Below, piece by piece: positions 44,321 through 53,550 of a stretch of 64,000 nt of DNA (position 1 is the first letter of the stretch; every line of letters begins with the position of its first letter). Under the pieces are notes generated by a model. That model was not told where the DNA came from and did no database searches. It worked only from the letters and a program-made list of their open reading frames with translations. The position numbers and the translations under genes are program-made. This stretch comes from Peribacillus sp. Bi96 (GTDB lineage Bacteria; Bacillota; Bacilli; Bacillales; DSM-1321): the NCBI RefSeq assembly GCF_918698115.1, contig NZ_CAKKLV010000005.1:124001-188000 (forward strand), in the 5' to 3' direction.

Positions 44321-45178
44321 TCACCTCCCATCTAAAATCACAAAGAATTTATAAACGATGTTCGGTGTATACCTAGTCGAATCCTCATATGTCCAATACC
44401 TGTGCCGGCTGTTCATCGTATGTGCGTTCACAAGCGGCATCCCATCCTGATCCTTTGCCGTTACGATCAAGTTGTGATCAAACCGACCATCCCCTTCGAA
44501 ATCTATACAGAGGATATCACCTAAATTCAATTCATATGCCGATTCCACTTGCTTCGTCCTGATGAGATTCCCGGCTTTTAGCAGATGATATAAAGAATGG
44601 GCAGTCGTCCAAGTGTAGCTCCAGCTTTTTCCTCTAATCCACCAGCCTTTATTTTTGTTCGGCGCCCCCCACATTGGAATTCCTCCCGCATGTAAACATT
44701 GTGAAATGAAATTCGTACAGTCATCAGTGAATTTATGGTATCCCGGATTGAATTCATTCCACCAACGCTCGGCGTATTGAACGGCCTTCATCCGCTCATA
44801 CTTATATCCGAGACGCTCTGCGCCTGCATCCCACTTTGGTGTTCCCTCTTCCGTTTCAAAGCTGGGCACAAGTTCACGTTCATCCACCATGTACCCATTT
44901 CGAAACCTTGCCTCCCTTTCTTCCATTTCTTCTTCTATATAAAATGAATCCTCCTGTTTCAATAAATACTGCAGGTGCACCTGATAAGTTAGGACTGTAT
45001 CATTGTCTTCCTTTTTCTTTGAATGAACCTTGCCTGCAGCATTCACTCGAACGATTTCCGCAGCACGGTTCCTCATCAATTCCTTTTTCAGATGTAATTT
45101 CCTTTCACTCCGTTCCTGATTATCGGAAGTATAAAACTCTACTCTTTCTTGTAAAAGGCGTTGCAACTGTTCCTTCAA
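44321..45178 (-). CDS. yhbB: YhbB-like amidase-domain protein (Amidase_6)
   Basis: About 285 residues. The N-terminal half is charged and helical; the C-terminal half is an NlpC/P60-like amidase domain with YHKFTDDCTNFISQCLHAGG (nucleophile Cys), WSYTWTTAHSLYHLL, and a His in GRFDHNLIVTA. No signal peptide, so the compartment is unclear. TTG at 45178 has AAGGAGG eight bases before it; ATGs at 45184 and upstream lack spacing. Between queG and trmL, as in B. subtilis. Confidence 0.82.
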   Translation of the reverse strand: MKEQLQRLLQERVEFYTSDNQERSERKLHLKKELMRNRAAEIVRVNAAGKVHSKKKEDNDTVLTYQVHLQYLLKQEDSFYIEEEMEEREARFRNGYMVDERELVPSFETEEGTPKWDAGAERLGYKYERMKAVQYAERWWNEFNPGYHKFTDDCTNFISQCLHAGGIPMWGAPNKNKGWWIRGKSWSYTWTTAHSLYHLLKAGNLIRTKQVESAYELNLGDILCIDFEGDGRFDHNLIVTAKDQDGMPLVNAHTMNSRHRYWTYEDSTRYTPNIVYKFFVILDGR

Positions 45179-45339
45179 GTTCATGCCCTCCTTCTTTCCA
45201 TCTATGCTAATGTGTATGTGTGAGGGCATGGACAAAACACAACTTCATTAAAAGTGGAGTATCAATCCTTTCTATTATTAAAAATATACGGAGACTCCTA
45301 ATCAATCAAATACTCAAAAGGGACACACCAAGCCCACAC

Positions 45340-45372
45340 AAAAAAACCGCCCCATAATGATTCACGGAGCGG
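45340..45372 (-). terminator. Terminator of queG
   Basis: CCGCCCC (45347-45353) pairs with GGAGCGG (45366-45372) on either side of a 12-base loop; seven T follow on the minus strand. Confidence 0.8.
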
Positions 45373-45386
45373 CTGCTTTATATATA

Positions 45387-46526
45387 TCATTGTAGTTCCA
45401 AGGAAAACTGCAGTCCTTTCTCGATTTCTGTCAGTACCTCTTTATCCGTTTCCTTCATTCGTGCTTCTTCCAAAATGGAAACAACCTGTTCCCGACCAAT
45501 TTTCCCAACCGCCCAGGCGGCCGTTCCCCTAATCACAGGCCTTGGATCATCCTTCATGACCTGGATCAATTGGGGCAATGCCGTTTCATCTTTGAAGTGG
45601 GCCAATGCTAAAATGGCATTTCGTTGGATTGGTTTTTTACCGCGCCAAGAGCCGGATACATGGCCATATGCGTCTTTGAATTCCCGATTCGAGATGGTAA
45701 GCAGAGGTTTCAGCAGCGGTTTCGCTAACTCAGGGTCGGGTTCCATCTCTTCATGAAAATGAAAATCCATTCCTTTGTTTTTCGGACAAACGGTCTGGCA
45801 GGTATCACATCCATACAAACGGTTGCCTATTTTCGTCCTGAATTCATCCGGCAGGAACCCTTTTGTTTGCGTCAAGAACGCGATACAACGTTTGGAATTC
45901 AGTTGGCCACCCTGTACGAGCGCACCTGTTGGGCAAACATCCACACATTTGTTGCATGTCCCGCATTGATCTTCCATCGGCTGATCCGGTTCAAATGGCA
46001 AGTTGGTAATCATGTCTCCCAAGTATACATAAGACCCGAATTCCGGAGTGATGATCATACTATTTTTTGCACTCCACCCGATTCCTGCACGTTCTGCCAC
46101 TGCTCGATCTGATAACTCACCCGTATCAACCATGGACTTCGTCATTGCACCTGGTACTTTATCTTTTATGAAATCCTCAAGTAACTGCAATTTATTACGA
46201 AGAACGGTATGATAATCCGTTCCCCAAGAAGCCCGGCAAAAAATCCCACGCCGCTCACTTTTTGTACTTTGCGGGGCATCCTTCAATTTCGAAGGATATG
46301 CCAGCGCAATGGAAATGATGGACTGCGGTTTATCGAAAATCAATTCAGGCCTGACCCTTTTTTCAATATCGGCTTCTTCAAACCCTGATTGATAATCCAG
46401 TTCCTGTTGACGTATCAGCCGACTTTTCAAATCGGTAAAAGTCGTGGCCGATGTAAAACCGATTTTATCGATGCCGATTTCTTTACTATATATAATCACT
46501 TCTTGCTTGAATGTATTCATATCCAT
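45387..46526 (-). CDS. queG: Epoxyqueuosine reductase QueG
   Basis: 379 residues, the last enzyme of queuosine tRNA modification, cobalamin-dependent. Two [4Fe-4S] clusters are seen in CGTCNKCVDVCPTGAL and CDTCQTVCPKN, an N-terminal cobalamin-binding domain contains ADIEKRVRPELIF and VDTGELSDRAVAERAGIGW, and a C-terminal HEAT-like repeat ends the protein. ATG at 46526 has GAAGGTGAT four bases upstream. It carries its own terminator, so it is not strictly co-transcribed with yhbB. Confidence 0.95.
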   Translation of the reverse strand: MDMNTFKQEVIIYSKEIGIDKIGFTSATTFTDLKSRLIRQQELDYQSGFEEADIEKRVRPELIFDKPQSIISIALAYPSKLKDAPQSTKSERRGIFCRASWGTDYHTVLRNKLQLLEDFIKDKVPGAMTKSMVDTGELSDRAVAERAGIGWSAKNSMIITPEFGSYVYLGDMITNLPFEPDQPMEDQCGTCNKCVDVCPTGALVQGGQLNSKRCIAFLTQTKGFLPDEFRTKIGNRLYGCDTCQTVCPKNKGMDFHFHEEMEPDPELAKPLLKPLLTISNREFKDAYGHVSGSWRGKKPIQRNAILALAHFKDETALPQLIQVMKDDPRPVIRGTAAWAVGKIGREQVVSILEEARMKETDKEVLTEIEKGLQFSLELQ

Positions 46527-46627
46527 GTTTATCACCTTCGTTCATTCAGTATTCCCAGGCTTGTATCCATTTCAAACCATTGCTATCTATGATAAACTAA
46601 TTGCAATCATTTTTGGAGGTGAAACGC

Positions 46628-47296
46628 TTGGAAATTACCATATCGGCTAATCTTAGCAGTAAAATCCCTGAATTCAAAGTTGGTATCATTACATATGAAA
46701 ACATCGAAGTAGGTCCCTCCCCACAAATGGTGAAAGGAAGACTTCAATTATTTCAGGAAGCTCTTTACTTCGACCTTGAAGAAAAGGAATTGACCGACTT
46801 TTCCGGCATTAAAGTATGGCGAGAGATTTTCAAGACGACAGGAACCAACCCTTCTCGTTATCGCCCTTCCGTTGAAGCCCTTTACCGCCGTGTAAAAAAA
46901 CAAAATTACTTAACCCCCGTCCATTCCGCCATCGATTTGAATAACTTCTTCTCCCTTTTATATGAAGTGCCGATCGGCATTTATGACGGGGATAAATTAG
47001 CAGGTGACATCTCGATTAAAATTGGCGATGGTTCTGACGGTTATGAAGGCTTGAACGGCCGATTGAATTCCATGGAACATATGATTACTTCAGCTGATCG
47101 TGATGGCACATTCGGAAGTCCTTACGTTGATTCAAACCGAACGAAAGTCACCGAAGAAACGAAAAAGGCCATCCAAATCATTTATTTACAACCCAACACA
47201 CCTATCACGGAAGCCCATCAGCTAACAAAATCGTTGATGGACATGTTCCTTGAAATCCACGGTGGTGAAGGGACTTACTCAATTGTAGAAGGATGA
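46628..47296 (+). CDS. B3/B4-domain protein (PheT-like editing domain)
   Basis: 222 residues consisting almost wholly of the B3/B4 domain found in the beta subunit of phenylalanyl-tRNA synthetase. FSGIKVWREIFKTTGTNPSRYRPSVEAL and the GSDGYEGLNGR turn are typical of the free-standing family, proposed to act in trans-editing or as a nucleic-acid/amino-acid related enzyme (not proven). TTG at 46628 has GGAGGTG six bases before it and removes nine spurious N-terminal residues. Divergent from queG, ended by the hairpin at 47315. Confidence 0.82.
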   Translation: MEITISANLSSKIPEFKVGIITYENIEVGPSPQMVKGRLQLFQEALYFDLEEKELTDFSGIKVWREIFKTTGTNPSRYRPSVEALYRRVKKQNYLTPVHSAIDLNNFFSLLYEVPIGIYDGDKLAGDISIKIGDGSDGYEGLNGRLNSMEHMITSADRDGTFGSPYVDSNRTKVTEETKKAIQIIYLQPNTPITEAHQLTKSLMDMFLEIHGGEGTYSIVEG

Positions 47297-47314
47297 TCAA
47301 AATTGACCAGAAAT

Positions 47315-47342
47315 AAACCCCTTTCAAATTCGGAAGGGGTTA
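47315..47342 (+). terminator. Terminator of the B3/B4 gene
   Basis: TAAACCCCTTTC pairs with GGAAGGGGTTA around a short loop. Confidence 0.7.
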
Positions 47343-47551
47343 TTACATGATCCGTTTAAACATAATTATAGATGCTCCAGTTTGGATTCACCTGAGATTC
47401 ACACTATATCCCCGAGTTCATTCTTACAGCTGCAATCGCGGGCTGGCAAGTTATCGTTACTGCCACCTATATGTGTCCCAGCTCCTTTGCTTCCCAGACT
47501 GTTACTTCCTTAAATTAAAGGTAAAAGAGATAGATATACAAATTTGGACAA

Positions 47552-47577
47552 TAAAAAAATCCCACTGTAAACAGTAG
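47552..47577 (-). terminator. Terminator of the tRNA-Gly gene
   Basis: On the minus strand CTACTG-TTTA-CAGTGG forms a six-pair hairpin followed by GA and seven T. The 300 bases on the plus side (47343-47551) show no gene. Confidence 0.75.
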
Positions 47578-47649
47578 AATTCTCATTATAATATTTAAAC
47601 GCAAAGCTTCGTTCTCCAGGTAACGAAACCCTACGTTATGAGTATGTAT

Positions 47650-47723
47650 TGGAGCGGGTGAAGGGAATCGAACCCTCATCATCAGCTTGGAAGGCTGAGG
47701 TTTTACCACTAAACTACACCCGC
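47650..47723 (-). tRNA. tRNA-Gly (anticodon UCC)
   Basis: 74 bases with an encoded CCA end. Acceptor stem GCGGGTG/CACCCGC, D arm TAGTTTAGTGGTAAAA, anticodon loop CTTCCAA giving TCC, T arm GAGGGTTCGATTCCCTTC. Single tRNA gene, not part of a cluster. Confidence 0.96.
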
Positions 47724-47868
47724 ATATCCTTGTAGAACTTTGTCGAATCGTATTACCAACAAAATTAATTATATAGTTTTATGTGAAAAAATGCAATAGT
47801 TGTTTTTAAAAAAAATTAAATTTATGGATAGTAACGATAATATATTCATTCACTCTAGCAAAGATGTT

Positions 47869-47898
47869 AAAAAGTCCCCTGAATCAGAGAACTTTTTC
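47869..47898 (-). terminator. Terminator of the YbjN-like gene
   Basis: AAAAAGTCCCCTGAATCAG region pairs with AGAACTTTTT, using two wobble pairs; T5 on the minus strand. Confidence 0.7.
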
Positions 47899-47913
47899 AA
47901 CCTATAGCATGAT

Positions 47914-48327
47914 TTAAGACCAAATGACTTCCATTAGCCGAGGGTAAACCTGCTGTGCCGTTTCAAGCAACATGATTAACTTCCTGAACGCTAGATCCGG
48001 TACAAAATCCCCCTCTAGGGAGTATGAATAACGAATGGAAATGGTCCCTTTTTCTTCATACAGCTTTGAATACCTAAAATTAGCATTATATTCATTCAAC
48101 AGTGTATGTACATCTTGCTTTTTATCAGGATTCTTCAACTCGGCGACATTAAAGCAAAATAAGTCCGCCACATTTTCATCTTGATTGAATGCAAAAACTA
48201 AAAGAACCTTCCACCCATCCTTTAACTTCTGCTCAGCTCTAAAAAAGGTGGTGCCATCTTCATTCAACTCATTCATATAGATTTTCTCACTAGTTAAAAA
48301 ATCACGAAATTTTGCAATGTTTGACAT
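47914..48327 (-). CDS. YbjN-domain-like small protein
   Basis: 137 residues of alternating helices and strands: KFRDFLTSEKIYMNEL, TTFFRAEQKLKDGWKVLLVF, then DLFCFNVAEL and TLLNEYNANFRYSKLYEE. This is the pattern of YbjN / type III-secretion-chaperone-like domains. Such proteins in Gram-positives are of unknown function. RBS AAAGGTGAT lies five bases before the ATG, and a terminator follows. Monocistronic. Confidence 0.65.
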   Translation of the reverse strand: MSNIAKFRDFLTSEKIYMNELNEDGTTFFRAEQKLKDGWKVLLVFAFNQDENVADLFCFNVAELKNPDKKQDVHTLLNEYNANFRYSKLYEEKGTISIRYSYSLEGDFVPDLAFRKLIMLLETAQQVYPRLMEVIWS

Positions 48328-48486
48328 GGTTCATCACCTTTCTGTATGTAAGTACATTTTATAATGAAAATTGGCATTTTCACAGACTTTTCTATATACA
48401 TTTTATTTTCCGTCTTTTAATTAAGGGAATGAACCACTTCGTTTAATGAATGGAAGCCCATAATAAAAACTCCCTGAGGAGATTGA

Positions 48487-50436
48487 TTAGCTCGTTGCTT
48501 CACCGCTAAACCGAAGTGCTTTTTGAAGATCCAAAATTTCATGGCGGATTTTTGAGTACCCTTCAATTTCCGGAACCTCTTTGTTAGTAAGTGACCGCCC
48601 CTTATCTGCAGCGATTGCCATCGTTTCAAAAACATACAGTAATTGAGCAAGTTCACGCTCTGAAAGTACCGACCTATCAGAGAATTTCAAGCTTGCATTT
48701 AATAAATATCCCAACTGTTCTATCGAAAATATGACGGGCCACAGTGATTCCAGCCTGTCCTTGTTTTTGAATATCTCACCAAGAGCCGTATTGTAGACCG
48801 TTAATAGATTTACCATATTGGTTTGCATTTTGTTCCTTTCACTGCTTTCATCGATTGCAAGTTCATTATCATGTTCTGAGAACGCCACCAATAGAAATTG
48901 ACCCTGGCTTCGAATCGTTTTGGCCATCAAATGATTGAGAAGACTTGATGCCGATCGACTGCCGATTAACAGCGATCCAAGAAGACCTATCATGCTCCCA
49001 ACGACGATATCGGTTATTCTTACGGTCGCAAAAAAACTAAAATCATAGCTTTGAGTTGAATATTCCGCCATGATTAAAGCTGAAGGGGTAAAAAACATCG
49101 CCGCCAATCCATAATTCCGTACGATGAAAAGCTCAGTAATGATTGTCAAACACAAAATGATCAGAACGATAATGAACTCGTTATGAACGGATGCAAGAAT
49201 TAAGCTTGCTATTAGGAGTCCCATGATTGTCCCGAAAGTCCTTTGGACCGCCCGATGAAATGTGGCAACGATGGACGCACCAGACATAACGGCTGCACAG
49301 GATAAGGGAATCCAGTACGAACGGTTAAAATCAGCGGAATAGGCTATGATTGCTGCAATGGTAAGGATTGTTCCATATCGAATGGAAGAGAGAAAGACAA
49401 TTGAGTTCTTATCGAACGCCCCAAGAAAAATCGTTTTTAAAGAAGGCTTTGAGATTGATGCTTCTTGGTGGATTTTACTAACCGGTTCATTCATGATGGC
49501 ATCTGCATTGTAAATTTCAACGAATAGCTTTTCCACCTCTAGTTCCATTTGGTCCGGCTGGAGAATCTTTGATTCATTTTTAGTTTTAGATGCAATGGAG
49601 TCAGCCAAGGCACGTACCGATTGTCCTAATTCTGGCGTTAGTACAACCTTTTTACGCAAGGATATTTCCAATGCTTCCAAGAAAATGACATTCGCATGGT
49701 CGTTCAATAGAAACAACCGCTTTAACATGTCTGGACTTCGCCTGTTTGAAAATCCTGCTAACAATGTATCTTCCGCCTGTTTCATCGCCAATACCGTTCT
49801 TTGTCTTGCTGCATTGAATCTCCCGGTGCCTAGTGAATCAAAGAAAGCCCCCAATTCTCTGTATACCTTTTCCACCGCAAGCTTTTCTGGTCCATGAGGA
49901 TTGAAGAACCAACCTAACATACAGATTATCCAAGACAGTGCCCCACCCAATAAAACTAGGCCTCCACGCAACGGCGCAAGAGTCTGATCAATGGGCATAC
50001 CTGTCGCTAGCGCAAAACTCAAGACGAAGAAAACCGCCGAAGGACCGGGAATCTTTAATGCACCAAAAATAAAAAAAACACTTGCCCCGATGATCCCCAT
50101 CATTATGGCTGTTCCCAATTGGTATGGAGCCAAAAGCGTCCCTAATACAACAGATAATGCAAGACCCACCATCACACAGAAAATCTTTTTAGCTCTTTGG
50201 TGATACGGTTGGTTAAATACGTATAAATAAGTGAAACCGCCTATTCCTGCCAATAAACCGTACGCTAAATTGCCGAATAATAAGCCAATGAAAACGGGTA
50301 AGGCAGCCGCTATCCCTGCACTTAATGCTTTTATCCATGGAAATGGATTCTTTTTTAATTCAAAAGCCTGTTTAAATGTCGTATGTATTACATCCAACTT
50401 CAGAGATTTTGAAGATGTCCTTTGCTTTTCATTCAT
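48487..50436 (-). CDS. FUSC-family membrane transporter (YccS/aromatic-acid-exporter-like)
   Basis: 649 residues in two similar halves, each with about five or six membrane helices (about 35-160 and 350-490) followed by a cytoplasmic helical region. RSYWIPLSCAAVMSG and HRAVQRTFGTIMGLLIAS are the conserved FUSC_2 motifs. Homologues export aromatic carboxylic acids such as p-hydroxybenzoate (AaeB) or fusaric acid. No membrane-fusion partner is present, as expected in a Gram-positive. Monocistronic. Confidence 0.85.
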   Translation of the reverse strand: MNEKQRTSSKSLKLDVIHTTFKQAFELKKNPFPWIKALSAGIAAALPVFIGLLFGNLAYGLLAGIGGFTYLYVFNQPYHQRAKKIFCVMVGLALSVVLGTLLAPYQLGTAIMMGIIGASVFFIFGALKIPGPSAVFFVLSFALATGMPIDQTLAPLRGGLVLLGGALSWIICMLGWFFNPHGPEKLAVEKVYRELGAFFDSLGTGRFNAARQRTVLAMKQAEDTLLAGFSNRRSPDMLKRLFLLNDHANVIFLEALEISLRKKVVLTPELGQSVRALADSIASKTKNESKILQPDQMELEVEKLFVEIYNADAIMNEPVSKIHQEASISKPSLKTIFLGAFDKNSIVFLSSIRYGTILTIAAIIAYSADFNRSYWIPLSCAAVMSGASIVATFHRAVQRTFGTIMGLLIASLILASVHNEFIIVLIILCLTIITELFIVRNYGLAAMFFTPSALIMAEYSTQSYDFSFFATVRITDIVVGSMIGLLGSLLIGSRSASSLLNHLMAKTIRSQGQFLLVAFSEHDNELAIDESSERNKMQTNMVNLLTVYNTALGEIFKNKDRLESLWPVIFSIEQLGYLLNASLKFSDRSVLSERELAQLLYVFETMAIAADKGRSLTNKEVPEIEGYSKIRHEILDLQKALRFSGEATS

Positions 50437-50906
50437 TTCAGATTTATCCTTTCATTAAATGATTACCTAGGTAACTATTATATTTACTTTATCATAACAT
50501 TATGCTGAGTTCTATGTTTAAGGAGACCCTTTTTTAATATCCTTCATATGGAACAAAAGATACCGTAAAGGGTAAGTAATTCTTGAATGCCTTTGTTTTT
50601 CACCTACTTTTCGTATGACTTTCACGAAGGAACATCACTGTCATGACTTCAACAAATATGTAGACAAACATGGCCCATATCTGCACATCGATTCTTGTGT
50701 CAGTGACTTGCATCGAAATTATTGATGATCTATATAACTATCTTATCTCGTTTGTTATTCAAGCGACAAAAACTCCCAAAACGACATTGATCCCAACATA
50801 TGAAAATCCAGAGAATTCCACTGCATATTTTATTCCTATGGTTGATTATCTCTCATGAAGGACATGCTTTGTAATTGTTCCTGAATGGACAACCCTATAT
50901 CCAATC
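50437..50906. other. Intergenic region without a credible gene
   Basis: Contains a 62-codon open frame on the plus strand (50670-50858) without ribosome binding site. Nothing else recognised apart from the terminator that follows. Confidence 0.4.
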
Positions 50907-50955
50907 AAAAAAAAGGTCGAAGCACATCGATTTAGCTGGAAGATGTGCTTCGACC
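50907..50955 (-). terminator. Strong terminator (minus strand)
   Basis: GGTCGAAGCACATC (50915-50928) pairs perfectly with GATGTGCTTCGACC (50942-50955); eight T on the minus strand. Ends the YfmJ-like gene transcript. Confidence 0.88.
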
Positions 50956-51061
50956 TCTATTATTATTGGTTTGACGAGATTTTTTTGAAATGACGCTCTT
51001 TTAATACACCCTCATTTTCTAAGATCAAACAAGATCTCGCCTCCACTATGTTCCCATAAAC

Positions 51062-52090
51062 TTATAGTTGAGCGAATTCGGGTTCCGCAACTTTTACAAG
51101 TTGTTTACCGAGGTTCGTTCCTTTAAACAAGCCTAGAAAGGCATCAGGTGTGTTTTCAAACCCTTCAATTATGGTTTCCTCATACTTCAGTCTTCCTTCT
51201 TGGAGCCATTTCCCTAAATCCGTTGCGCCTTCTTGGAAACGAGCGGCATAATTTCCAACTGTGAAACCTTTCATTAGTGCACTCGTTTTGATCATGGCTG
51301 ATTGCAAACGCGGTCCTAAATCTTTTCCTTCTGCATTATATGATGAAATCGCCCCGCATAATGGAATTCGGGCATTTGTATTCAAAAGTGTGAAAACAGC
51401 ATCAGTCACCTCGCCACCCACATTATCGAAATAAACATCGACACCATCAGGAACGGCATTTTTTAAATCTGTCGCAAAACTATCTTTTTTATAATTTACG
51501 GCACCATCAAAGCCAAGTTCTTTCGTTAAGTACTCAAGTTTTTCATCTGAACCAGCGATACCGACAACCCTAGCACCTTTAATCTTAGCTATTTGTCCAA
51601 CAACTGAACCAACAGCCCCAGCTGCTCCGGATACTACGACCGTTTCACCCTCTTGAGGCTTGCCAATATCAAGCAAACCAAAATAAGCTGTTAAACCGGT
51701 CATTCCAAGAACCCCTAAATGAGTTGTGACCGGAGCCACCTTAGGATCAATTACTCGAATTTCTTTTTCAGTGACCACTGTATATTCTGCCCAGTCTATA
51801 TTCCCAACCACGACATCCCCTTGTTTAAAGGAATTCGATTTGGAGTCTACCACTTCAGCAACAACGCCGCCTGTGATGACCTTATTCAATTCAAATGGAG
51901 CAATATATGATTTAGTATTTTGCATTCTTCCACGCATGTATGGATCGACAGATAAATATAGCGTCCGTACTAAAATCTCATTATCTTTTGGTGTGGGAAC
52001 TTCACTCTCCACAAAGTTAAAATCCTCTTTCGAAGGCATACCTTTTGGACGGTTTGCCAAGGTGATTTTTTGTTGTTTGGATTGTGTCAT
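51062..52090 (-). CDS. yfmJ: YfmJ-like NADP-dependent medium-chain oxidoreductase
   Basis: 342 residues of the zinc-free leukotriene-B4-dehydrogenase/curcumin-reductase branch. LYLSVDPYMRGRM is the branch signature near residue 47, VVSGAAGAVGSVVGQIAKIKG the NADPH site (about 152-172), and DVYFDNVGGEVTD follows. It reduces alpha,beta-unsaturated aldehydes or ketones. RBS AAGGAGG lies eight bases before the ATG. Monocistronic. Confidence 0.9.
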   Translation of the reverse strand: MTQSKQQKITLANRPKGMPSKEDFNFVESEVPTPKDNEILVRTLYLSVDPYMRGRMQNTKSYIAPFELNKVITGGVVAEVVDSKSNSFKQGDVVVGNIDWAEYTVVTEKEIRVIDPKVAPVTTHLGVLGMTGLTAYFGLLDIGKPQEGETVVVSGAAGAVGSVVGQIAKIKGARVVGIAGSDEKLEYLTKELGFDGAVNYKKDSFATDLKNAVPDGVDVYFDNVGGEVTDAVFTLLNTNARIPLCGAISSYNAEGKDLGPRLQSAMIKTSALMKGFTVGNYAARFQEGATDLGKWLQEGRLKYEETIIEGFENTPDAFLGLFKGTNLGKQLVKVAEPEFAQL

Positions 52091-52555
52091 CCTTCATTCC
52101 TCCTTGATTTTGAATATGTAATATCGAAAAGTAAGCGTATCACTGATGAAGTTCATCGGTCAAAGATTAAGATTTCCTAATGCTTCCATTAACACTCTGT
52201 ATGTATCCTCTTACTGAAAATCCCAAACTTATTATTACCTATTATGTGCCATTTTTTTCATTCAAAAAAAGGATTAGGATAACCGAATAGCCAACCAAAA
52301 TAAGAACAAATCCATCTGAGGATCTGTTCTTATTTTTTTATAGTACCAGCAAAGCACTAAGAGCTTCTTTTCAATTTAATACAACGTCTCAGCATTCCCT
52401 CTCTTCAAAGACGTAATTTTTTTGTGAAGGAAGATTAACAGGATTTATTGAATCCTTTAAAATGATACCGAAAACTGTCTATGATTTTCCTTTTGGTCTC
52501 CCTCGGTAGATAAAAAAATAGAACGAATTACTTTTCATTTAAATAGGAGGAAATA
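52091..52555. other. Intergenic region between divergent yfmJ-like and GNAT genes
   Basis: Only the terminator-like hairpin at 52299-52340 is clear. Promoters for both genes should lie here but are not obvious by eye. Confidence 0.4.
52299..52340. terminator. Bidirectional hairpin terminator
   Basis: AATAAGAACAAATCC pairs with GGATCTGTTCTTATT (one mismatch), with seven T on the plus strand. No gene is seen that would end here, so it may belong to an unseen small RNA. Confidence 0.7.
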
Positions 52556-53053
52556 ATGAATATAAGAATCTTGAATCCACTGGATGCTGAAAATTACCGA
52601 AAATTAAGATTAGAAGCTTTACAAAACAATCCTGAGTCATTCGGTTCAAGCTTTGAGGAGGAAAAGAAAAATCCTTTAGAAACATATAAGAGCAGGTTTC
52701 AATCGGACGAGTCTTTTACTTTAGGTGCATTTGAAAACGAAAAACTTATCGGTGTAGTTACTTTAGTTAAAGAAAATAAGCTTAAACTAAAGCATAAAGC
52801 CACTATCTTTGCCGTGTACGTTTCTCCTGAAAAACGTGGTAATGGAATTGGAATGCGCTTGATGGCAGAAGTCATTAAGAAGGCCAAAAATACGGAAGGA
52901 ATCGAGCAGATCTATTTATCTGTCGTGACAACTAATGAGGCAGCAAAAAAACTCTATTCTGATTTGGGTTTTGAGGTTTTTGGAAAAGAGAAAAGAGCAT
53001 TGAAGATAGATCATACCTATTATGATGAAGAGCATATGATTTTGTTTCTTTAA
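52556..53053 (+). CDS. GNAT-family N-acetyltransferase
   Basis: 165 residues. ATIFAVYVSPEKRGNGIGMRL is motif A with the acetyl-CoA pyrophosphate loop (RGNGIG), and SVVTTNEAAKKLYSDLGFEVFG is motif B. RBS AGGAGG lies five bases before the ATG. Substrate not predictable from sequence; the family includes protein, amine and antibiotic acetylases. Stand-alone gene. Confidence 0.9.
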   Translation: MNIRILNPLDAENYRKLRLEALQNNPESFGSSFEEEKKNPLETYKSRFQSDESFTLGAFENEKLIGVVTLVKENKLKLKHKATIFAVYVSPEKRGNGIGMRLMAEVIKKAKNTEGIEQIYLSVVTTNEAAKKLYSDLGFEVFGKEKRALKIDHTYYDEEHMILFL

Positions 53054-53136
53054 AAAGCCATTGTTTGGAAAAACAGGTGTGCTATGTTCTATGCACGCAT
53101 GAAAGTTTTTGCATTTACTCCACTTGGAAGTGATAA

Positions 53137-53215
53137 GAGTATACTGGACATAGAGTCAGGTATACTCCTGCTCCTAGCCCTTAGGTGACTGTCTGTCAGA
53201 CATTTAACCTAGGGG
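53137..53215. repeat. Pair of adjacent palindromes
   Basis: GAGTATAC (53137-53144) and GTATACTC (53160-53167) form a perfect 8-bp inverted repeat. CCCTTAGGT (53178-53186) and ACCTAGGGG (53207-53215) form a second with a nested TGTCT/AGACA hairpin. No T tract follows either, so they are not ordinary terminators. Confidence 0.6.
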
Positions 53216-53254
53216 GGTTACTGTTTCACAATCACGAGACCTTTCTAGTTAACA

Positions 53255-53467
53255 TCACAAGTCAGTATATTTCCTTTCAATTCTCCTAAGTTCATCCGAG
53301 AGTCCAAATAAGGTGTGTAATACGGCTGTTTGAATATATAGATTGATATAATTATCATTGCTTTTCTTCTGAAAGGACAAGTCATGTTTTTCATCAATTA
53401 ATCGCGTTATGCATTGATTAATTTCGCTCCACATTTCTTTCGTTTCTTCTTTAGTTTTAGTTTCCAT
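53255..53467 (-). CDS. Small helical protein, unrecognised
   Basis: 70 residues, strongly helical, starting METKTKEETKEMWSEINQC. AGGAG lies nine bases before the ATG at 53467; a longer frame to 53500 has no site. No membrane segment. It follows the 186-residue gene by 83 bases in the same direction, so the two may be co-transcribed. Function unknown. Confidence 0.6.
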   Translation of the reverse strand: METKTKEETKEMWSEINQCITRLIDEKHDLSFQKKSNDNYINLYIQTAVLHTLFGLSDELRRIERKYTDL

Positions 53468-53550
53468 AATATCCCACTCCTTTTTTATTAGTCTATCCAC
53501 TCTATTAAATTCTTATACTTGATTTCACCTATTTATTTTTTCAAACAACA

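Noticed and set aside
50670..50858. 62-codon open frame on the plus strand in an intergenic gap
   Set aside because: No ribosome binding site and no protein-like composition beyond one short hydrophobic patch.
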